NCBI GenBank assembly: GCA_035630615.1
Contig: DASQKI010000020.1
Span: forward strand, 1 to 34,554
DNA: 34,554 nt
Source: DATFRX01 sp035630615
GTDB lineage: Bacteria > Actinomycetota > Actinomycetes > Propionibacteriales > Nocardioidaceae
Direction of reading: 5' to 3'
In this document: piece by piece, positions 6,460 to 15,291 of the stretch
Position numbering within the stretch: the stretch's first letter is position 1
Layout: the number at the start of each line of letters is the position of its first letter
Position numbers and translations under genes: made by a program
Notes under the pieces: generated by a model
Seen by the model: only the letters and a program-made list of their open reading frames with translations
The model's database searches: none
What the model was told of the DNA's origin: nothing

Positions 6460-8829
6460 TCACTCCTCCCGGACGGCAGGGGCGTTATCTAACAATACGG
6501 ACAGCAGGCGGATCGCACCGGGCTTGTCGAGCGGGTGGTTCTGGTTGCCGCACTTCGGTGACTGCACGCACGAGGGACAGCCGTCGTGACAACCGCAGCC
6601 CAGGATCGTCTCCCGCGTGGCGGTCAGCCAGTCGCGAGCGACGTGGAAGCCGCGTTCGGCAAAGCCGGCGCCGCCGGGATGCCCGTCATAGACGAAGACG
6701 GTCAGCTGATCGGTGTCGGGATGACGTGCCGTCGAGACGCCGCCGATGTCCCATCGGTCGCACGTCGCGAACAGCGGCAGCAGCCCGATCGACGCGTGCT
6801 CGGCCGCATGCGCCGCTCCCGGCAGGTCGGCCCGGGCGAGCCCGCTGTCGACCAACTGTTCGTCGGTCACCGTCCACCACACCGCCTTGGTCTCGAGGGT
6901 GCGGGGCGGCAGATCGAGCGGCTCGTCGCCGAGAACGTCACCGGATCCGACTCGTCGGCGCAGGTACGACACCACATGGTGGGTGACAGCGACGGTGCCC
7001 AAGCACAGGCCGGCCGGGCCCCATGCCGCCTGCCGGTCCACGCCGCGCACCTCGATGTCTGTCAGGCTCCGCGCCGTCGTCGTGTAGTCCGGGTCGTCCT
7101 CCCGTACGACCGCAACCGCGTCGTCGAGGTCGAGGGCCTCGACCAGCCAGGTGTCGCCCTGGTGCAGATAGACAGCGCCCTCGTGCACCGTCGCCGGTGC
7201 GGTCGCGGCGTCGACCGTGCCGAGCAAACGGCCGGTCGCGCCGTGCACGATCTGCACCGGTCGCCCCCCGCTGGAGCGGATGTCGGCGAGATCGCTGGCG
7301 CGCTCCCGCGCGGTCCAATACCAGCCGCGCGAACGGCGTCGGAGCATTCCCGCTTCGCTGAGCGCTGCCACTCCTTCGGCCGCGAGCGGCCCGAAGAGGT
7401 CGAGATCGGTGTCGGTCAACGGCAGCTCCGCGGCGGCCGCGGCCAGATGTGGACCCAACACGTACGGGTTGTCCGGGTCGATCACGGTGGCCTCGACGGG
7501 GCGTCCCAGCAGGGCCTCCGGATGACCGATCAGGTAGCGGTCGAGCGGGTCGTCGCGGGCGACGAACACTCCCAGCGCGTCGCGGCGGTCGCGGCCGGCC
7601 CGACCGAATTGCTGCCACAAGGCGGCTCGGGTCCCCGGAAAGCCGGTCGTGATCACGGCGTCCAACCCGGTGATGTCGATCCCGAGCTCGAGGGCGTTCG
7701 TCGCGGCGACTCCGACGAGTTCACCGGAGGCCAGCGCCTGCTCGAGGGCCCGCCTGTCCTCCGGCAGGTAGCCGCCTCGGTACGCAGCCACCCGGTCGGC
7801 CAGCGTCGGGTCGACCTCGCCGAGCAATCGGGCGGCTGCCGCTGCCACGGTCTCGGCCGCTCTTCGAGAGCGGACGAAGACCAGCGTCCGGACACCGGCC
7901 GTGACCAAGTCGGTGAGCAGGTCCGCCGCCTCGCTCGTCGCCGCCCGACGCGTCTCGCCCCCGTGCTCGCCTCGCCCGGCGACGATCGGGGGCTCCCACA
8001 ACGCCACATGCGCACCGGCGCGTGGCGAGCCGTCGTCGGTCACCGGCACCACCGGATGCCCCAACAGCCGGCCGGCAGTCTGGTCTGGCTCCGACACCGT
8101 CGCTGACGCGAAGACGAAGGTCGGGTCGGCGCCGTAGTGCGCGGCCAGTCGGCGCAACCGTCGGAGCACGTGCGCCACGTGCGAGCCGAAGACGCCGCGA
8201 TAGTGATGGCACTCGTCGACGACGACATAGCGGAGGCCACTGAAAAATCGTGCCCAGCGCTCGTGCCCCGGCATCAACGTGCGATGGCAGATGTCCGGGT
8301 TGGCGAGCACCCATGTCGCGTGGTCGCGTGCCCACGCACGCTCGTCCCGGTCGTTGTCGCCGTCGACGGCCGCCGCGCGGACGCCGGGAAGCCGGTCGCC
8401 GGTCAGGGCCTGGAGCGACGCGAGTTGGTCGCGAGCCAGTGCCTTGGTCGGCGACAGGTACAAGACCGTGGGCCGCCGATCTCGCCGACCACCCTCGTCC
8501 GCAGCCTCGACCAAGGTGGTGAGTGCGGGTAGCAGATAGGCCAGCGACTTGCCCGATGCAGTCCCGGTGGCGACGACGACATGTCGGCCGGCGTACGCAT
8601 GGTCGGCCGCGGCAGCCTGGTGCGACCAAAGCTGGTGTACGCCGCGATCGACCAGTGCATCGCGGACGACGTCAGGCACCCACGAAGGCCACGCCGCCAG
8701 ACGAGCCGGCCGGTCCGGCAGCGCCGCCAGATGCGCCAGCCGGTCGCCGCGTGACGACGACGCCAGCTGGCGCAGCACCTCGGTCGGATCGGCTCCCACG
8801 GCGCCAGTCTGCCGGCCGGCACCGACCAT
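6460..8829 (-). CDS. DECH-box helicase with C-terminal DUF1998 zinc domain (MrfA-like)
   Basis: This superfamily 2 helicase is about 789 aa. Walker A is ATGTASGKS (about 87-95), the DECH box is VVVDECHHYRG, motif III is SATVSEP, and the C-terminal RecA domain contains ATNALELGIDITGLD and QQFGRAGR. The tail has a cysteine cluster (CGCHDGCPSCVQSPKCGNQ) of the DUF1998 type, likely binding zinc. The family includes Bacillus MrfA, a 3'-5' DNA helicase in mitomycin repair, and the actinobacterial helicases always found beside tad genes (Rv3649 type). The open frame extends further upstream, but that part runs antisense to the DJ-1 gene, so I chose the ATG at 8829. Confidence 0.9.
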   Translation of the reverse strand: MVGAGRQTGAVGADPTEVLRQLASSSRGDRLAHLAALPDRPARLAAWPSWVPDVVRDALVDRGVHQLWSHQAAAADHAYAGRHVVVATGTASGKSLAYLLPALTTLVEAADEGGRRDRRPTVLYLSPTKALARDQLASLQALTGDRLPGVRAAAVDGDNDRDERAWARDHATWVLANPDICHRTLMPGHERWARFFSGLRYVVVDECHHYRGVFGSHVAHVLRRLRRLAAHYGADPTFVFASATVSEPDQTAGRLLGHPVVPVTDDGSPRAGAHVALWEPPIVAGRGEHGGETRRAATSEAADLLTDLVTAGVRTLVFVRSRRAAETVAAAAARLLGEVDPTLADRVAAYRGGYLPEDRRALEQALASGELVGVAATNALELGIDITGLDAVITTGFPGTRAALWQQFGRAGRDRRDALGVFVARDDPLDRYLIGHPEALLGRPVEATVIDPDNPYVLGPHLAAAAAELPLTDTDLDLFGPLAAEGVAALSEAGMLRRRSRGWYWTARERASDLADIRSSGGRPVQIVHGATGRLLGTVDAATAPATVHEGAVYLHQGDTWLVEALDLDDAVAVVREDDPDYTTTARSLTDIEVRGVDRQAAWGPAGLCLGTVAVTHHVVSYLRRRVGSGDVLGDEPLDLPPRTLETKAVWWTVTDEQLVDSGLARADLPGAAHAAEHASIGLLPLFATCDRWDIGGVSTARHPDTDQLTVFVYDGHPGGAGFAERGFHVARDWLTATRETILGCGCHDGCPSCVQSPKCGNQNHPLDKPGAIRLLSVLLDNAPAVREE

Positions 8830-8919
8830 GCCCGCATCGTGTCGGTCGTGGGCCGCCGTAATGACCCGCTCGCATCGGACATCTTGTCTCCGCATGCCAT
8901 GAGGAGTAGGCAGGAACCC

Positions 8920-9429
8920 ATGGCACGTATCGCATTCCTCCTCGACGACAACTACGAAGACTCCGAGTTCCGGGTGCCCTACGACCGGCTCCGCGAGGCC
9001 GGACACGACGTCGCGGTCCTCGGCCTGGAGAAAGGCAAGGCGGTCAACGGCAAGAAGGGTGACGACCGCTTCATCATCGAGTCCGGGCCGGAAGCGGCCG
9101 ATCCCGACGCCTTCGACGCCGTGGTCGTGCCGGGCGGCTACTCGCCGGACAAGGTACGGACGCAGCCGGAGCTCGTCGCCCTGACGCGCGCAGCCGCGGA
9201 GGCGGGCAAGCCGGTCGCCGCGATCTGCCACGCCGGCTGGGTGCTGGCCGAGGCCGACATCGTGCGCGGCCGGACGGTCACGTCGTTTCACTCGATCAAG
9301 ACCGACCTCACCAACGCCGGTGCCGACTGGGTCGACCAGGAGGTTGTCGTCGACGGACCGCTGATCACGTCGCGGACCCCAGGCGATCTCGACGCCTTCT
9401 GCGACACGATCCTCAAACAGCTCGGCTGA
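8920..9429 (+). CDS. DJ-1/PfpI family protein
   Basis: This 169-aa protein is a single type 1 glutamine-amidotransferase-like domain. It has a conserved acidic residue in YEDSEFRVPYDRL, VVPGGYSPDKVR, and the nucleophile elbow AICHAGWVL with Cys103. Such proteins (PfpI, YhbO) are associated with stress resistance and have reported deglycase or protease activity; which applies here is unknown. An AGGAA site lies about 5 nt before the ATG. It is transcribed divergently from the helicase and appears to be a single-gene unit. Confidence 0.88.
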   Translation: MARIAFLLDDNYEDSEFRVPYDRLREAGHDVAVLGLEKGKAVNGKKGDDRFIIESGPEAADPDAFDAVVVPGGYSPDKVRTQPELVALTRAAAEAGKPVAAICHAGWVLAEADIVRGRTVTSFHSIKTDLTNAGADWVDQEVVVDGPLITSRTPGDLDAFCDTILKQLG

Positions 9430-9441
9430 ATCGACAGCGGC

Positions 9442-9600
9442 TCAGCGCGGCCGCCGGTAGCGCCAGGGCCGCCGTCGCGGCATCATGCACCAGCGCGTCG
9501 GACCGGTGTTTGCGCCGGCCCGGCGGATGCCGGTGCACGCGACCGAGCGTCGGCGCGGCGGCAGCTCGACATACAGCCCGAAATATCCGCAAGGTGCCAC
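9442..9600 (-). CDS. possible 52-aa arginine-rich small ORF
   Basis: Leftward from a GTG at 9600 there is a frame reading APCGYFGLYVELPPRRRSVA and ending in an arginine-rich tail (MPRRRPWRYRRPR). It lies in the 268-base gap between two genes. The composition looks somewhat protein-like, with Tyr and Trp unlike random antisense, but there is no clear ribosome site and the frame stays open upstream. I cannot exclude a remnant of a larger gene. Confidence 0.22.
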   Translation of the reverse strand: MAPCGYFGLYVELPPRRRSVACTGIRRAGANTGPTRWCMMPRRRPWRYRRPR

Positions 9601-9697
9601 GACGACCAAGGTGCCAGTCGCTGGCGCTGTCCTTCCCAGTTTCGCCCGGCGTGTCGGACGAATCCGGGAGGCGGTTCCTGGTCGCTGTGTGTCCTCG

Positions 9698-10726
9698 TCA
9701 GGCCAGCTGACTGTCCAGGAACCGCACCGTCCGCCGCATCGACTGCGTCCAGTCGGCGTAGAAGGTGTGGCCCTCGCCCTCGTAGAGCCGAAGCCGGACG
9801 TCCTTTCCGAGCCGACGCAACTCGTCGACCGTCCGGTAAGTCCATCGCAGTGGACACGTGTCGTCGATCTTGCCGTGATGCACCAGGATCGGCTCGGTGA
9901 TCCGGTCGAAGTAGGTGTACGGGCTGACGCCGCGCCAGAACTTCGGGCTGCGTTCCGGCGAGCCGTACTCGTCGATGATCCAGCGGGCGAGCTCGGTCCG
10001 CTCGCCGCGGATCCAGCGGTTGAAGTTGTCGGCCGTGTGCGAGCTCACCGACGCGTATACCACGGCGGCATCGACCAACCCGGGCCGGACCACCAGCGCG
10101 TTGTAGGTGACGCCGCCGCCCATCGACCGGCCGAGGAGACCGATCCGGTCAGCGTCGACGGTGGGCCGCCCGTAGCGCTTGAGTGCGAGCACCGCGTTGA
10201 TCACGTCCTCGGTGTAGCCGAGCCGGAGCCGCCGCTCGGAGCCCGGCGCCGAGTCCGATCCGGCATGGTCGCGGTAGTCGGTGTGCAGCACGACGTAGCC
10301 GGCGCGGGCGAGGTAGTCCTGTTCACGGGCCAGGCCCTGTCCGGTGACGTAGTACGAGGGGTCGATGTAGCCGTGGTTCAAGACCAGCGCCGGGAACGGC
10401 CCACGCCCGTTCGGAATGTTCATGATCCCGGAGATTCGGAGGTCACCACTGCGGTAGGTGACGGCATGGCGGGTGTACGCGTCGGTCCGCAGCAGCTCGT
10501 CGTGCACCCGCAGGCCATGGCCGTCGTACGTCTTCGCCATCAGCGCCGGCAGTGACACCGGATCGGGAGGTGGTGGAGGGGCGGATCGCTCGGTCGGGGT
10601 CCGGGTCGACTCGGTCGGGCTCGACGGCTCAGACGACGTCGGGGGAGCGGCCGGCTCGTCGGAATCGCCCGAACAGCCGGTGGCCAGGAGGAGCAGTCCG
10701 ACGACCACAGCGCCTCGCACCCTCAT
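9698..10726 (-). CDS. secreted lipoprotein, alpha/beta hydrolase (peptidase S9/acyl-peptidase-like)
   Basis: This 342-aa protein has a signal peptide MRVRGAVVVGLLLLATGCSG with a lipobox (LATGC), so it is probably anchored outside the membrane. A Pro/Ser/Thr linker of about 35 residues follows. The alpha/beta hydrolase domain has an oxyanion region LVLNHGYIDPSYY, the nucleophile elbow GLLGRSMGGG, an acid in HHGKIDDTCP, and a catalytic histidine in EGEGHTFY. The elbow and HGKxDxxxP arrangement resemble dipeptidyl-peptidase or acylaminoacyl-peptidase-like hydrolases. The substrate is unknown. The open frame runs further upstream, but the signal peptide fixes the start. Confidence 0.87.
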   Translation of the reverse strand: MRVRGAVVVGLLLLATGCSGDSDEPAAPPTSSEPSSPTESTRTPTERSAPPPPPDPVSLPALMAKTYDGHGLRVHDELLRTDAYTRHAVTYRSGDLRISGIMNIPNGRGPFPALVLNHGYIDPSYYVTGQGLAREQDYLARAGYVVLHTDYRDHAGSDSAPGSERRLRLGYTEDVINAVLALKRYGRPTVDADRIGLLGRSMGGGVTYNALVVRPGLVDAAVVYASVSSHTADNFNRWIRGERTELARWIIDEYGSPERSPKFWRGVSPYTYFDRITEPILVHHGKIDDTCPLRWTYRTVDELRRLGKDVRLRLYEGEGHTFYADWTQSMRRTVRFLDSQLA

Positions 10727-10818
10727 GCCCCCATAGTGCCCCGACGATCCGGGCGACACCTCGGCATCGCCGAGCGATGCGGCATCGGAGGCGTACCGCC
10801 AGGTGTGGCGGGAGGTCG

Positions 10819-11715
10819 TCAGGCGCTGGTCGCGACCCGCTCGACCGTCGACAGCCGGGTCGGGCCTTCGTCGCGTAGGTGTACGGCGTAGAACCCGCCC
10901 TTGCCGACGCCGGTCCCCGACTTGCGTCGATCGCCGAACTCCGCCGCCATGCCCCGCCGCAGTCGCTGCACGACCGACCGCTGGGCGCAGACGACCGTCG
11001 GGACGCCGGCCAACGCCAGGTCGACCAACCGCCGTACGGCGGCGTCCAGGTCTGCGCTCACCGCGCGCTTGGTGAATCGAGGCTCGCTCTCGAGGGCGAT
11101 GTGACGCTCGGCCGCGAGGGGCGTGAGGGTCTGGCGGCAACGTCGTAGGTCGGCCGCCAGGACCCGCCGGACGGCGTACGCGTCGAGCAGCTGCGCCAGC
11201 GCGGCCGCCTGGAGCCGACCGCGGCCGTCCAATGGCCGCTCTTGATCAGGGCCGGTCCAGGCGCCGGGGCTCAGGGCGCGAGCGTGCCGTACGAGCAGGA
11301 GGGGCCAGACGTGATGCGGTCGCCGCTTCTGGAACGCGTCGATGATCGGCCGATCGCGGCCGCGGGCCAGCCGGGCGGCGGCGTCCGGCGGCAGCCAGAC
11401 CAGGTCGTCGACCTCCTTGGTCGGCGCGAAGCGACCATGCCGAGCTCGAAGGGCCCAGTAGCGTACGCGCTTCGGGGCGCTGTCCTTGTGATAGCGCGTG
11501 CAACCGAGCGGGATGCCGGCCGCCGATCGGTAGCCGGTCTCCTCGGCGACCTCGCGCAGCGCGCCGAGCAGGGCGTGCTCGCCGACGACGAGCTTGCCCT
11601 TCGGGAGCGACCAGTCGTCTTGCGCCGGCCGGTGCACTAGGGCGATCTCGGTGTCGACGCGTCCGTTGGCCGGACGCCAGAGCACGCCGCCAGCCGCTTC
11701 GATCGTTGGTGGCAT
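10819..11715 (-). CDS. mutT1: MutT1-like Nudix hydrolase fused to histidine phosphatase domain
   Basis: This 298-aa fusion has an N-terminal Nudix domain (about 1-135) with the box GALREVAEETGY preceded by SLPKGKL, as in mycobacterial MutT1. A C-terminal phosphoglycerate-mutase-like histidine phosphatase (about 140-298) follows, with LLLVRHARA. In Mycobacterium, MutT1 hydrolyses 8-oxo-dGTP and diadenosine polyphosphates, with the second domain removing a further phosphate; that is family knowledge. The ATG at 11715 has GGGGGTG about 5-6 nt upstream and gives the usual start (PPTIEAAGGVLWR). In mycobacteria this gene neighbours ppk; that is not so here. Confidence 0.88.
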   Translation of the reverse strand: MPPTIEAAGGVLWRPANGRVDTEIALVHRPAQDDWSLPKGKLVVGEHALLGALREVAEETGYRSAAGIPLGCTRYHKDSAPKRVRYWALRARHGRFAPTKEVDDLVWLPPDAAARLARGRDRPIIDAFQKRRPHHVWPLLLVRHARALSPGAWTGPDQERPLDGRGRLQAAALAQLLDAYAVRRVLAADLRRCRQTLTPLAAERHIALESEPRFTKRAVSADLDAAVRRLVDLALAGVPTVVCAQRSVVQRLRRGMAAEFGDRRKSGTGVGKGGFYAVHLRDEGPTRLSTVERVATSA

Positions 11716-11861
11716 CGGCGCACCCCCTATCGGCGGCGAGGGGCAATCACCTACCAACGTGACACGCCACGCGGCCTAGGTACCTAGTTTCCGTCGGCGT
11801 GTCGAACGTCATGTGGCCGCCAGTCGGCCAGGACGTGAACGAAGGCCTCCGTCCTCCGCGT
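11716..11861. other. upstream region of the mutT1-like gene, no gene seen
   Basis: These 146 bases contain the ribosome site of the mutT1-like gene and a short palindromic CCTAGGTACCTAG. I see no coding frame with a ribosome site. Confidence 0.4.
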
Positions 11862-11915
11862 GAGGTCCGAGTTGCGGTGGTGTGAACGCGGTGACACCAC
11901 CGCAGCTCGGACCTC
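11862..11915. repeat. large imperfect hairpin (22-bp arms)
   Basis: Left arm 11862-11883, loop 11884-11893, right arm 11894-11915. The arms pair at 21 of 22 positions. There is no T-tract, so it is not a classic intrinsic terminator. It lies beyond the 3' end of the M14-like fragment and upstream of the mutT1-like gene, both leftward, so it could stop read-through. Confidence 0.7.
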
Positions 11916-11921
11916 GAAGGT

Positions 11922-11950
11922 CAGTTGCGGTCGAACTGCGACCGCAACTG
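11922..11950. repeat. perfect 12-bp stem, 5-base loop hairpin
   Basis: CAGTTGCGGTCG, loop AACTG, CGACCGCAACTG. The arm shares the octamer GTTGCGGT with the larger hairpin 6 bp away, so the two may have a common origin. It lies 39 bp from the stop codon of the M14-like fragment and is a plausible terminator or processing site for that leftward transcript. Confidence 0.65.
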
Positions 11951-11989
11951 GCGCAGCTGCGCGGCGTCGACCCCCTCGGCTGGTCCGTT

Positions 11990-13171
11990 TTAGATGGCGT
12001 TGTAGAGAAGCGTGAACTGCTCACGCGGCAGCGTTCGGAACGTGACCTCGCTGCCGTAGACGACGGCCTGGCCCTCCCCGATGTCGAACGACACGACATT
12101 GGCAGTACGGGCGATGTGCTCCTCACCGTTCAGGTAGCCGCTCGCCAGGACGTTCGAGTCCGGGTAGCTCGCCACGATGTCGGCATTCGGGTCGCTCACC
12201 TCGAAGGCGCCGGTGTCGTAGAACCACACCGGCCACTCGTCGGGCTGGCCCCATGCCACCGGGTTCGACGTGTCGAACTCGTTGCGCAGCAGCGAACCCG
12301 CCGAGACGAACTCTTCCTCGTCGCCGGGCAACACGTTGGTGATCGGCAGGTCGAGCAACTGCTGTGCGGTCTCACTCGAATCGCCGACCGCGAGCAGCGT
12401 GCCGCCCCGGTTGACGAACTGGCGCAGCTTGGCCCAGCCCTCGTTGCCGACGCCGTACGCCCAGGAGTACTTCTCGGAGTACTCCTTCGGGTCGAGACCT
12501 TCGACGATGTCCTCCTTGTCGACGCCGCTGGAGATCACGATGGTGTCGTAGAGCTGGTTGAGCGACTTGTGCTCGTAGTCCTGCGCGCGGACCACCTTGT
12601 AGTTGATCCCGTACTGGTCGAACAGCCACATGTCCCAACCGCCCGGCATGCTGCCGATGCCGCGCAGCAGCCCGACCCGGGTGCCCGGCTTGAGTTGCAG
12701 GCCCGGCGCCGGCGGGGTGTCCGTCGCCGCGACCGGCAGACCGACCTCGGTCGAGGCCTGCTCCAGCGTGCCGCGGGCCTGCGCCGTGGCGGGCACGACG
12801 TACGTCCCGGCTGGGTAGGTCACGCCGGCGTCGGCGAACTCCTCGGCGACCCGGAAGGTCGGGGCGTTGTCGGCCTGCAGCGCCGACACGATCCGGATCG
12901 TGCCGTAGGACTCCGGCCGGATCAGGTACGCGCCACCCTCGACCGGAGCCTCGGGCATCGTCACCTCGGGCACCTCGATCGAGTCGACCGCCTCCAGGTC
13001 GGCCTCGAACGGGTCGGCGATCTCGTCGACGTCGACACCGAGCTCCAGCGGCAGGCTGGTGGTGGCTTCGGCGTACGGGAGGTAGACCGGGCAAGTGTCG
13101 CAGTCGCGGACCTCCGGGTACTGGTCCGAGCCGAGGATCTGGTGCGCCCAGTTGCCGGCGGATCCGGATGA
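11990..13171 (-). pseudogene. C-terminal part of a large M14-type zinc carboxypeptidase-like protein, 5' end missing
   Basis: About 394 codons are open. The end (SFDIGEGQAVVYGSEVTFRT and LPREQFTLLYNAI) and the middle (GVGNEGWAKLRQFVNRGGTL) resemble the C-terminal non-catalytic region of long actinobacterial M14 peptidases. No HxxE..H zinc site or signal peptide is present. The coding sense runs upstream past the only ATG candidates (SAGNWAHQILGSDQYPEVRD) and stops abruptly at a TGA at 13172-13174, where base composition falls. The gene is therefore 5'-truncated. The family call rests on remembered similarity of the C-terminal region. Confidence 0.6.
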
Positions 13172-13315
13172 TCACGCAAGAAATATCATCGATTTCCGAT
13201 GAACTGAATCCTTTCATGCAGGTATGTGCTCGCTTCCCTCCACTTGTTGTGCCGCAAAGCGGTTAAAGCGGACAAGAAACTATGGAAAGTGGAGGGAGCA
13301 GTGACAAAAGGGGCG
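13172..13315. other. AT-rich scrap at the truncation point, with inverted repeat
   Basis: By my count about 48% G+C, against roughly 70% on both sides. It contains CCCTCCACTT (13236-13245) and its reverse complement AAGTGGAGGG (13288-13297), a small TCATCG/CGATGA hairpin near 13187-13203, and GCCGCAAAGCGG. Leftward, a short frame in different codon usage runs into it from the methyltransferase side. I do not recognise an insertion sequence, intron or gene. It marks the breakpoint of the M14-like gene. Confidence 0.5.
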
Positions 13316-13978
13316 TCAGACGAACGTGAACATCGGACGGCCCGCCGCGTAGTCCTGCGGAGCGCCGACGAAGCGATGGACCCCGACTCGGAACCCCGCG
13401 TCGGTCGGGCGGACGAACTCCACCTCGTCGAACTCGGCGGCGGAGAACAGCGTGCGGACGTGCTCGCTCGGGTCGCCGTCGACGTCGCTCGGGTCGACAT
13501 CGTGTGCGTGTCTACCGCGGGTCCAGATCACGAGCGCGCCGGCGGCGAGCAGCATGGGCAAGACGGCCACCGTCCGCCGAACGTCGGCGTCGGTGACGTT
13601 GCCGAACACCCCGCAGGCCAGCAGTACGTCGGCTGGCTGCCAGTCTCGGTAGGCGTCGGTCGTCCCAGCGTCGGCCGTGCAAACCTCGACGCGGTCGAGG
13701 CCCAGCTCGGCTGCCGTCCGGCGGGCCGTGGCGCTCAGCTGCTCGTCGAGCTCGACAAGCAGCGCGTCGACCTGGCGGTATCCCGCGGCAAGGACCGACA
13801 GGCTGTCCCGCCCGTCACCGGCGCACATGCTCACCAACCGCAGACCATCGGTGCCGCGTTCGGCCGTTCGCTCGGCCAGAGCGACCCGCAGTTGCTCGCG
13901 GACCACCTCCAGTCGCCGAGACAGCGACGACGTCGGGTCCTCGTAGCTCGCGTGCCAGGCGGTCCAGTCCCGCGTCAC
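13316..13978 (-). CDS. class I SAM-dependent methyltransferase-like protein
   Basis: This 220-aa protein starts at a GTG that overlaps the glgC stop codon (GTGA). Motif I is LVSMCAGDGRDSLSVL; an acidic residue ends strand 2 (ALLVELDEQL). A later segment reads ADVLLACGVFGNVTDADVRR. The SAM-binding glycine is partly altered (CAGDGRD), as in a group of actinobacterial methyltransferases with unknown substrates. Coupling to glgC suggests co-expression, but I know of no role in glycogen metabolism. The C-terminus (GAPQDYAAGRPMFTFV) ends at the AT-rich scrap, with a normal stop codon at 13316-13318. Confidence 0.78.
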   Translation of the reverse strand: MTRDWTAWHASYEDPTSSLSRRLEVVREQLRVALAERTAERGTDGLRLVSMCAGDGRDSLSVLAAGYRQVDALLVELDEQLSATARRTAAELGLDRVEVCTADAGTTDAYRDWQPADVLLACGVFGNVTDADVRRTVAVLPMLLAAGALVIWTRGRHAHDVDPSDVDGDPSEHVRTLFSAAEFDEVEFVRPTDAGFRVGVHRFVGAPQDYAAGRPMFTFV

Positions 13979-15234
13979 GGCGCGCCCTCGATGGCCTGGT
14001 CCTTGCCGGCGACCACGAGTCCGTCGGCGGTGACCGTCAGGCCGCGGGTCACGTCGTCCTCGGGATCGATGCCGATGCGGGTGCCAGGGGGCACGACCAC
14101 GTTCTTGTCGAGGATCGCCCCTCGTACGACCGCGCCGGTGCCCACCCGGACGCCGTCCAGCAGAACCGACTGCTCGACGCTGGCATCGGTGTCGACGAAG
14201 CAGCGTGGCGACAGGACCGATTCCGAGACCAGGCCCCCGCTCACCACGACACCGGGCGACACGATGCTGTCGATCGCGGACCCATCCTCGCCGGCGGCGC
14301 CCTGGACGAACTTCGCCGGCGGCGACGGGCCGTAGTAGGTGTACATCGGCCACTGGTCGTTGTAAAGGTTGAACACCGGCAGCGGCGAGATCAGGTCCAT
14401 ATGCGCCTCGTAGTAGGAGCCGAGCGTCCCGACGTCGCGCCAGTAGTCCCGGTCGCGGTCGATCGATCCCGGCACGTCGTTGTCGCGGAAGTCGTAGACC
14501 CCGGCCTCGCCGCGCTCGACGAACGCCGGGACGATGTCGCCACCCATGTCGTGCTTGGAGTCGTCGCGATCCGCGTCGGCGGTGACCGCCTCGACGAGGG
14601 CCTCGGCGTCGAAGACGTAGTTGCCCATGGACGCGAGCACCTCGCCGGGCGAGTCCGGCAGGCCGCTCGGTGCCGTCGGCTTCTCGAGGAACTCGCGTAT
14701 TCGGCCGGAATCGGACGGGTCGATGTCGATCACGCCGAACTGGTCGGCGAGCTCGATCGGCTGCCGGATCGCGGCGACGGTGGCGGCTGCACCCGAGTCG
14801 ACGTGGGCCTCGACCATCTGGGAGAAGTCCATCCGGTACACGTGATCGGCCCCCACGACGACCACGATGTCGGGCCGTTCGTCGCGAAACAGATTGAGGC
14901 TCTGGAAGATCGCGTCCGCACTGCCGAGGTACCACCGCTTGCCGACCCGTTGCTGCGCCGGCACCGGCGTGACGTAGCTGCCGAGCAGCTCCGACATCCG
15001 CCAGGTCATCGAGATGTGCCGGTCGAGGCTATGCGACTTGTACTGGGTCAGGACGACGATCTTGAGGTAACCGGAGTTGACGACGTTGGACAGTGCGAAG
15101 TCGACCAGACGGTAGATGCCGCCGTACGGGACCGCCGGTTTGGCCCGATCGGCCGTCAGGGGCATCAGCCGCTTGCCCTCGCCGCCGGCGAGCACCACCG
15201 CGAGTACCTTCGGTGCCCGCGTGGACGCAGCCAT
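13975..15234 (-). CDS. glgC: glucose-1-phosphate adenylyltransferase
   Basis: The enzyme makes ADP-glucose from glucose-1-phosphate and ATP for glycogen synthesis. The 419-aa length is typical. The N-terminal nucleotidyltransferase has VVLAGGEGKRLMPLT and AKPAVPYGGIYRLVDFALSN, with YLGSADAIFQ and VVVVGADHVYRMDF further on. The C-terminal left-handed beta-helix has repeats such as SIVSPGVVVSGGLVSESVLS. It is divergent from the GT4 synthase gene, with a 71-bp shared control region. It overlaps the downstream methyltransferase by 4 bases. Confidence 0.96.
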   Translation of the reverse strand: MAASTRAPKVLAVVLAGGEGKRLMPLTADRAKPAVPYGGIYRLVDFALSNVVNSGYLKIVVLTQYKSHSLDRHISMTWRMSELLGSYVTPVPAQQRVGKRWYLGSADAIFQSLNLFRDERPDIVVVVGADHVYRMDFSQMVEAHVDSGAAATVAAIRQPIELADQFGVIDIDPSDSGRIREFLEKPTAPSGLPDSPGEVLASMGNYVFDAEALVEAVTADADRDDSKHDMGGDIVPAFVERGEAGVYDFRDNDVPGSIDRDRDYWRDVGTLGSYYEAHMDLISPLPVFNLYNDQWPMYTYYGPSPPAKFVQGAAGEDGSAIDSIVSPGVVVSGGLVSESVLSPRCFVDTDASVEQSVLLDGVRVGTGAVVRGAILDKNVVVPPGTRIGIDPEDDVTRGLTVTADGLVVAGKDQAIEGAP

Positions 15235-15255
15235 AGCGTGACCATAGGGCAGGCT

Positions 15256-15291
15256 GTGCCTATCCCGCGAGACCGTGCCTATCCCGCGAGA
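15256..15291. promoter_or_regulatory. tandem 17-bp direct repeat between glgC and the synthase gene
   Basis: GTGCCTATCCCGCGAGA occurs at 15256-15272 and again at 15275-15291, a period of 19 bp. It fills most of the 71-bp gap between two divergent glycogen genes, ending 14 bp before the rightward ATG. It could be a regulator binding site controlling both genes, or a recent small duplication. Confidence 0.45.

Noticed and set aside
8830..9291. N-terminal extension of the helicase frame to 943 aa
   Set aside because: The extra 154 codons are antisense to the DJ-1/PfpI gene and match no helicase feature; the family length fits the ATG at 8829.
9430..9697. Regulatory RNA between DJ-1 and hydrolase genes
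   Set aside because: No clear hairpin with a T-tract or known riboswitch motif; only a weak small ORF was seen.
10727..11140. Upstream extension of the lipoprotein hydrolase
   Set aside because: A complete signal peptide with lipobox begins at 10726, and the extension lies antisense or out of frame inside the mutT1-like region.
13172..13315. Group II intron or retron remnant in the AT-rich scrap
   Set aside because: No domain V-like hairpin, no GTGCG start and no reverse-transcriptase coding sense.
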